A DNA stretch of 64,000 nt, taken from contig CAZRLN010000006.1 in NCBI GenBank assembly GCA_964601085.1, positions 1 to 64,000 of the forward strand, in the 5' to 3' direction. Below the pieces are notes generated by a model, which did not search any database, was not told the origin of the DNA, and worked only from the letters and a program-made list of their open reading frames with translations. This DNA is from UBA1444 sp964601085 (GTDB lineage: Bacteria > Bacillota > Negativicutes > UBA1444). The position numbers were made by a program, and so were the translations under genes. Below are positions 60,314 to 64,000 of the stretch, one piece after another; within the stretch, counting starts at the first letter, position 1; the number at the start of each line of letters is the position of its first letter.

Positions 60314-61054
60314 ATGAGTATGAAAGTGATCATAGCAGGTTTCATTGGATTGATTCCTTCCAATGTTATAAAGGTTTTTTTATTTAATAAACTTCTTGGT
60401 TATCGGATTTCAAGTGGTTGTAAGATCGGATTCAATATAATATGCTGTGAACATATTGCTATGCGGCCCGGTGCCAGAATTGGTCATTTTAATATCATTT
60501 ATGGTGTAAAGAGTTTAATTATGGATGAAGAATCCTGCATAAACAATCGAAATATTGTAAAGCATTTACGTCTACTTCATTTAAAAGAAAAAAGTCTTTT
60601 GCGTAATGCCAATACTTTAGTAAGAGATCCAAGTGTGGGAAATAGTGGCTCTTTTATTCTTGGAACTAATTCACTGGTAACTGCTAAGCATTTTTTTGAT
60701 TTGACAGATAATATTAGTATAGGTAATAGTACGGTAATTGGTGGTCTTTTCAGTCAATTCTGGACTCATGGTTTTGATATATACCGCAATGGGATTCAAG
60801 CGCCCATTCATATTAAAGATCATTGTTATTTAGCGGCTTCATGTCTTGTCAGTTTAGGTGTCACAATTGAAAGTTGCAACCAGATAGGTTTGGGAACAGT
60901 GCTCGCAAGATCCATCACTTCAACCAATGGTTTTTGGGTTAGCAATAACCTTATCAGAAAAAATGACGTTAAAGATATTTCTCAAAGTAATGGATATGCT
61001 TTAGATGAGACTTATCCAGAGAATCGCTTCTATCAAAAAACCAGGGAGAAATAA
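60314..61054 (+). CDS. Left-handed beta-helix acyltransferase
   Basis: This 246-residue protein has hexapeptide-type repeats (for example ISIGNSTVIGGLFSQFWTHG, IHIKDHCYLAASCLVSLGVTIES, NQIGLGTVLARSI). The catalytic-type His of acetyltransferases is in FWTHG. It probably O- or N-acetylates a sugar of the glycan. The N-terminal hydrophobic stretch (IIAGFIGLIPSNVIKVFLF) may tether it to the membrane. It lies between the two KpsS-like genes with very short spacing. Confidence 0.8.
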   Translation: MSMKVIIAGFIGLIPSNVIKVFLFNKLLGYRISSGCKIGFNIICCEHIAMRPGARIGHFNIIYGVKSLIMDEESCINNRNIVKHLRLLHLKEKSLLRNANTLVRDPSVGNSGSFILGTNSLVTAKHFFDLTDNISIGNSTVIGGLFSQFWTHGFDIYRNGIQAPIHIKDHCYLAASCLVSLGVTIESCNQIGLGTVLARSITSTNGFWVSNNLIRKNDVKDISQSNGYALDETYPENRFYQKTREK

Positions 61055-61055
61055 A

Positions 61056-62396
61056 ATGAAACGACTAGCTATTTGGGGTTTTGACCACCCTAGTACATAT
61101 CCGGCAATGATTGATCTGCAAAATAAAAACGTCATTGACATCAAAGCTTGGATTGGAAATAAGCAGATCTGTCCGAACTGTACGTTAGAAATCAATGATT
61201 TTTTTCGCGCAGATATAGTTAATAACAATTATCATGGAATTGGTTCTGCGGAATACTCGAAAATATATGAATCATCTTTATATAAGTTTATGGACATGTA
61301 TACTCGACGAAATTTCCCATTCGATGACATGCGGCTTCACGACTACCTTAATTTTTTCAATTTATTAATTAGTTATTTTGGCGACTTATTAACAACTCAA
61401 AAGATTGAATGCGTGATTTTTTCTAATATTCCTCATGAAGGGCCGGATTTGATTCTGTATGAAGTTAGCAAGCAACTGGGAATACAAACGATAGCATGTT
61501 ATCAGTCGCTATTTCCCAATAGGTTTTTTTACGTTACCGATATGGATGATTTTGGAACGTTTAGCCGGAAACCTACAAGTGCGATAAATAAAGTTATGAA
61601 AATTGAGCGGAAGTTTGAGAAGAATCTGTTTTATATGCAAGAATCGGGTGGCAATATTTCTATCATTTCTCGATTAGGAAAGGGGCTGCAGAAACTCAAT
61701 AGGTTAAATATCCACAGCATATTTATAAAATATTTGCATAAAATGCGAACCGCAGAGTACCAAAAAAATATCACTGCGATATCTTCTATTAATATTAATC
61801 TTGAAACCCCTTTTGTGTATTTTCCTTTGCACCTACAACCAGAGCTTACCACATCCGCACTTGGCGGCCTATATAGCGATCAGATTTTGGCTATCGAACG
61901 ATTAGCACAAATTATACCTTCGAGTTGGATGATATATGTAAAAGAGAATCCAAAACAAACAGAATTTATGCGTTCAAAATGGTTTTTTGATCGCTTAAAG
62001 TCTCTTCCCAAAGTCAAGGTTGTAGATCGCAATTATGATACTTATTTGCTTCTTAAACATAGTAAATTTGTTTCAACTATTACTGGTACTGCAGGATGGG
62101 AAGCAATAAGCGGAGGGAAAAATGCACTTATCTTTGGAAATGCTTGGTATAAGGGATTGCCCGGGGTATTTACCTTTACAAATGATTTTGAGTTGAATGA
62201 AATTTTAAATTTTACAATTAATCATAGCGAGTTGGAACGCAGGTTGACGGAACTATTAGCCAAAACGGGCACTGGTATTGTAGATCCAGCTTATATTGTC
62301 GAGGTTAAGGATTTCTGTATAGAACAAAACAAAGAGTCTTTGTCGCAATTCTTTCAAAATTTTCTTCACGATGAAGGTTTTGAGGCAGAAATATGA
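61056..62396 (+). CDS. Capsule-polysaccharide biosynthesis-like protein (KpsS/LipB-type), member 2
   Basis: This 446-residue protein is related to the one at 58889. It has FPLHLQPELTTSALGGLYSDQILAIERLAQIIPSSWMIYVKENP and FVSTITGTAGWEAISGGKNALIFGNAWY in matching positions. The N-terminal half is different. It starts at ATG 61056 after AGGGAG, not at the in-frame 61005. Two such paralogues in one operon suggest two successive or alternate nonulosonate additions (inference). It overlaps the polymerase-like gene by four bases. Confidence 0.78.
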   Translation: MKRLAIWGFDHPSTYPAMIDLQNKNVIDIKAWIGNKQICPNCTLEINDFFRADIVNNNYHGIGSAEYSKIYESSLYKFMDMYTRRNFPFDDMRLHDYLNFFNLLISYFGDLLTTQKIECVIFSNIPHEGPDLILYEVSKQLGIQTIACYQSLFPNRFFYVTDMDDFGTFSRKPTSAINKVMKIERKFEKNLFYMQESGGNISIISRLGKGLQKLNRLNIHSIFIKYLHKMRTAEYQKNITAISSININLETPFVYFPLHLQPELTTSALGGLYSDQILAIERLAQIIPSSWMIYVKENPKQTEFMRSKWFFDRLKSLPKVKVVDRNYDTYLLLKHSKFVSTITGTAGWEAISGGKNALIFGNAWYKGLPGVFTFTNDFELNEILNFTINHSELERRLTELLAKTGTGIVDPAYIVEVKDFCIEQNKESLSQFFQNFLHDEGFEAEI

Positions 62397-63685
62397 CAGA
62401 AGCCTATTGGGCAGTAGGGGCGTTCATGGTTGCAGGAATGCTGATGTACAAGACAGACCGCATATTCTGCTGGTATATTGCTATCCTTTATTTCGCCCAA
62501 CTATGGGCGATTACTTCTTGTTCATACATTGAGACAGGCATTTATATTTCTGAACAAGATTTAGATTCTTTCGCTACCGGAGCGACAGTTCGATTGTTGT
62601 TTTATAATTTGGCATTCTTTTTTTCTTATTTTTTCATGACAAAATTATTGATTAAATTATCTTCAAAACAGTATCACGATAGTGCCCCGTCTGGGGATCT
62701 GAATAAACTGGTCCTCGGATTGATTGCTGTATCTGTTATATTGCTTTATTTGAACATAACAATATCAGGGTTGCCAGTTTTGTCAGGAGGGCAAATAAAT
62801 AAATTTAACTTCTGGCGTGAATATGCCATATTCCCATCTTTTAGTCGTTTTTTATCTTACAGTCCTTTCTTTGGATTCGCCTTGGGCTTTATCAATTTTT
62901 CAACTAATGATCTATACGAAAAAAAAGCGAGCAAGATAATTTTGTGTTTGTTTGTGCTATATCAGATATTAGAAGGACATAAGTTTTCCCTTCCATATGC
63001 AACGATATCATCTTTTTTGATTCCGTATGTAGCTTTACATCACAATACAGGCTTATTGAAGTCTTGGAAAGACCTTGCTAAAATTGCCTCAATTATGGGT
63101 GGCATAGTCATAGGGATACTTGCCATCGCAACGGTTCATGCATCTTTCAGAAATGATAATATTGATGATGTGTTTTATCGCATTTTTGGATTGCAGGGGC
63201 ACGTTTGGTGGGGAGCCGATTTAAAAGCTCAGGCAGTAAGCTATATAGACCAGTATAAGATGTTAACGAATGAGATGAATGAAATATTTCATCCATCCAT
63301 TATTCCAGTTGATACAGGAATATATTTCCTCACAATTCTGTTAGGGGGCGACTTTGGCTACGATTTCGTGGTAAACAAAGGCGGCGCTTATACAATGGGA
63401 TATCCCGCGATATCCTTGTTTATGTTTGGGCAAGCTGGGACAGTTATCCTACAAATAGTTTTTGGAATTTTGGTTTCGTTACTTTGCTTTACGTTGCATT
63501 GCAAAGTTAAAGCTGGTCAATTAATATCGGCGCTTTTATTATTTAAGCTATTATGGTCCTCATATAACGTCTTGACCATGGGGAACTTCTCCGATTTATT
63601 CAATATCAGAAGTCTACTGATAATTTGTGCCATAATTCTTCTCGAGATCAATCATACCGTTGTGATGAGTCTTAAAAAAGCTTAA
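62393..63685 (+). CDS. Multi-spanning membrane protein, Wzy-like polymerase candidate (locus 2)
   Basis: The 430-residue protein has about ten predicted membrane helices and a large loop at about 260-325 (FRNDNIDDVFYRIFGLQGHVWWGADLKAQ...). It resembles O-antigen polymerase-type proteins found late in glycan loci. The H-N-x-x-x-E motif of the classical Wzy_C domain is not evident, so the identification rests on topology and position. It overlaps the preceding gene by four bases (ATGA). Confidence 0.65.
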   Translation: MTEAYWAVGAFMVAGMLMYKTDRIFCWYIAILYFAQLWAITSCSYIETGIYISEQDLDSFATGATVRLLFYNLAFFFSYFFMTKLLIKLSSKQYHDSAPSGDLNKLVLGLIAVSVILLYLNITISGLPVLSGGQINKFNFWREYAIFPSFSRFLSYSPFFGFALGFINFSTNDLYEKKASKIILCLFVLYQILEGHKFSLPYATISSFLIPYVALHHNTGLLKSWKDLAKIASIMGGIVIGILAIATVHASFRNDNIDDVFYRIFGLQGHVWWGADLKAQAVSYIDQYKMLTNEMNEIFHPSIIPVDTGIYFLTILLGGDFGYDFVVNKGGAYTMGYPAISLFMFGQAGTVILQIVFGILVSLLCFTLHCKVKAGQLISALLLFKLLWSSYNVLTMGNFSDLFNIRSLLIICAIILLEINHTVVMSLKKA

Positions 63686-63730
63686 GTTTATGATAAATAA
63701 ATCATCTAATAGTAGAGAGCGAGGCATATT

Positions 63731-64000
63731 GTGAGCTTTAAAACAATAGAGATAGGGCAATTGAAAGAGAATTTGTGGGACACGCTGGTGGACGAGTCCC
63801 CAGATGGATGGCTCTACCAGAAAACTAACTGGATAGAATTTGCCCAAAACTGGGGATCGCAGTCGGTATCTTTTGGTATTGTAACAGATAGGGGTGAACT
63901 CGTTGCTGTTTGTCCACTATATATTGAACCAGCTAGTTATATGCACCTCGTAAAATGTCGGAGAATGTATACGGGAATGTCCGGACCGGCAGTCGCTTCA
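63731..64000 (+). CDS. FemAB/GNAT-like protein, N-terminal part only
   Basis: From a GTG at 63731 after GCGAGG, 90 codons stay open to the window edge. The sequence includes LWDTLVDESPDGWLYQKTNWIEFAQNWGSQSVSFGIVTDRGELVAVCPLYIEP and RRMYTGMSGPAVAS. This matches the start of FemAB-like GNAT proteins, which often accompany exopolysaccharide loci and use aminoacyl or acyl donors. The rest lies outside the window. Confidence 0.72.
   Translation, partial: MSFKTIEIGQLKENLWDTLVDESPDGWLYQKTNWIEFAQNWGSQSVSFGIVTDRGELVAVCPLYIEPASYMHLVKCRRMYTGMSGPAVAS

Noticed and set aside
1..64000. tRNA, rRNA and canonical parS sites
   Set aside because: No cloverleaf-like or rRNA-like segment was recognised in the intergenic gaps. 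CACGTG cores seen in coding regions lack the flanking parS sequence.

Overview
The window looks like a chromosomal piece of a diderm Firmicute, most likely a member of the Negativicutes (inference). It has heptosyltransferase-type LPS core genes and a signal-peptide-bearing beta-barrel-like protein, which imply an outer membrane. It also has Firmicutes-type genes: a Noc-type ParB protein, a YvrJ/DUF1659/DUF2922 cassette, a CpsB-type PHP phosphatase and a split CpsC/CpsD-like tyrosine kinase pair. Ribosome binding sites are strong and Gram-positive in style. Almost the whole window is devoted to cell-surface polysaccharide.

Layout. (1) 1-5110, minus strand: a tightly overlapping operon of GT9, GT2 and GT4 glycosyltransferases, probably for LPS core or inner oligosaccharide. 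(2) 5392-8913, plus strand: O-antigen ligase/polymerase-like protein, UDP-glucose dehydrogenase and a UDP-glucuronate epimerase-like protein, closed by a terminator. (3) 8990-12700: an accessory stretch with an XRE regulator, an excisionase-like protein, a replication-initiation-like protein and a DnaC-like ATPase. A separately promoted cassette of very small proteins (DUF1659, DUF2922, YvrJ, an acidic protein) and an amidase follows. (4) 12894-35465: polysaccharide locus 1. GC-rich export and control genes (PHP phosphatase, Wza-like, Wzz-like, BY-kinase, CapD-like dehydratase) are followed by an AT-rich cassette at 18.5-31.3 kb. That cassette holds a B12-type radical SAM protein, glycosyltransferases, a Wzx flippase, a Qui4NFo-type aminotransferase and formyltransferase, a WecC-like dehydrogenase and a Wzy-like polymerase. 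A GC-rich rmlBADC operon and a short phosphoglycosyl transferase close the locus. (5) 35.6-44.3 kb: small exported proteins, a beta-barrel-like protein, three toxin-antitoxin or ATPase modules and noc. Two of the modules are inserted exactly at the 3' ends of host genes and leave duplicated gene tails. (6) 44346-64000: a PAS/GAF/PucR-type regulator followed by polysaccharide locus 2. This comprises WbaP-like phosphoglycosyl transferase, a second complete rml operon (order B-A-C-D), an AT-rich pseudaminic acid pathway (PseB, PseC, PseF-like, PseG, PseH, PseI plus an aldo/keto reductase and a class III aminotransferase), two KpsS/LipB-like capsule proteins, a left-handed-helix acyltransferase, a Wzy-like membrane protein and the start of a FemAB-like protein.

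How it fits together. Locus 1 can make dTDP-rhamnose and, from the shared dTDP-4-keto-6-deoxyglucose, probably dTDP-4-formamido-4,6-dideoxyglucose. Locus 2 can make a second dTDP-rhamnose supply and CMP-pseudaminic acid or a derivative. Each locus has its own initiating phosphoglycosyl transferase and its own candidate polymerase, so two distinct surface glycans are likely.

The most interesting signals are the following. Two exact copies of the 14-bp Noc-binding palindrome occur in the same window as a noc gene. Tandem TTATCC boxes spaced exactly 21 bp apart precede two promoters, with a palindromic version before a third. Cargo modules sit at the 3' ends of two host genes with diverged tail duplications. 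The YvrJ/DUF1659/DUF2922/amidase cassette is preceded by a long structured leader. No tRNA, rRNA, CRISPR array or intact transposase was recognised.
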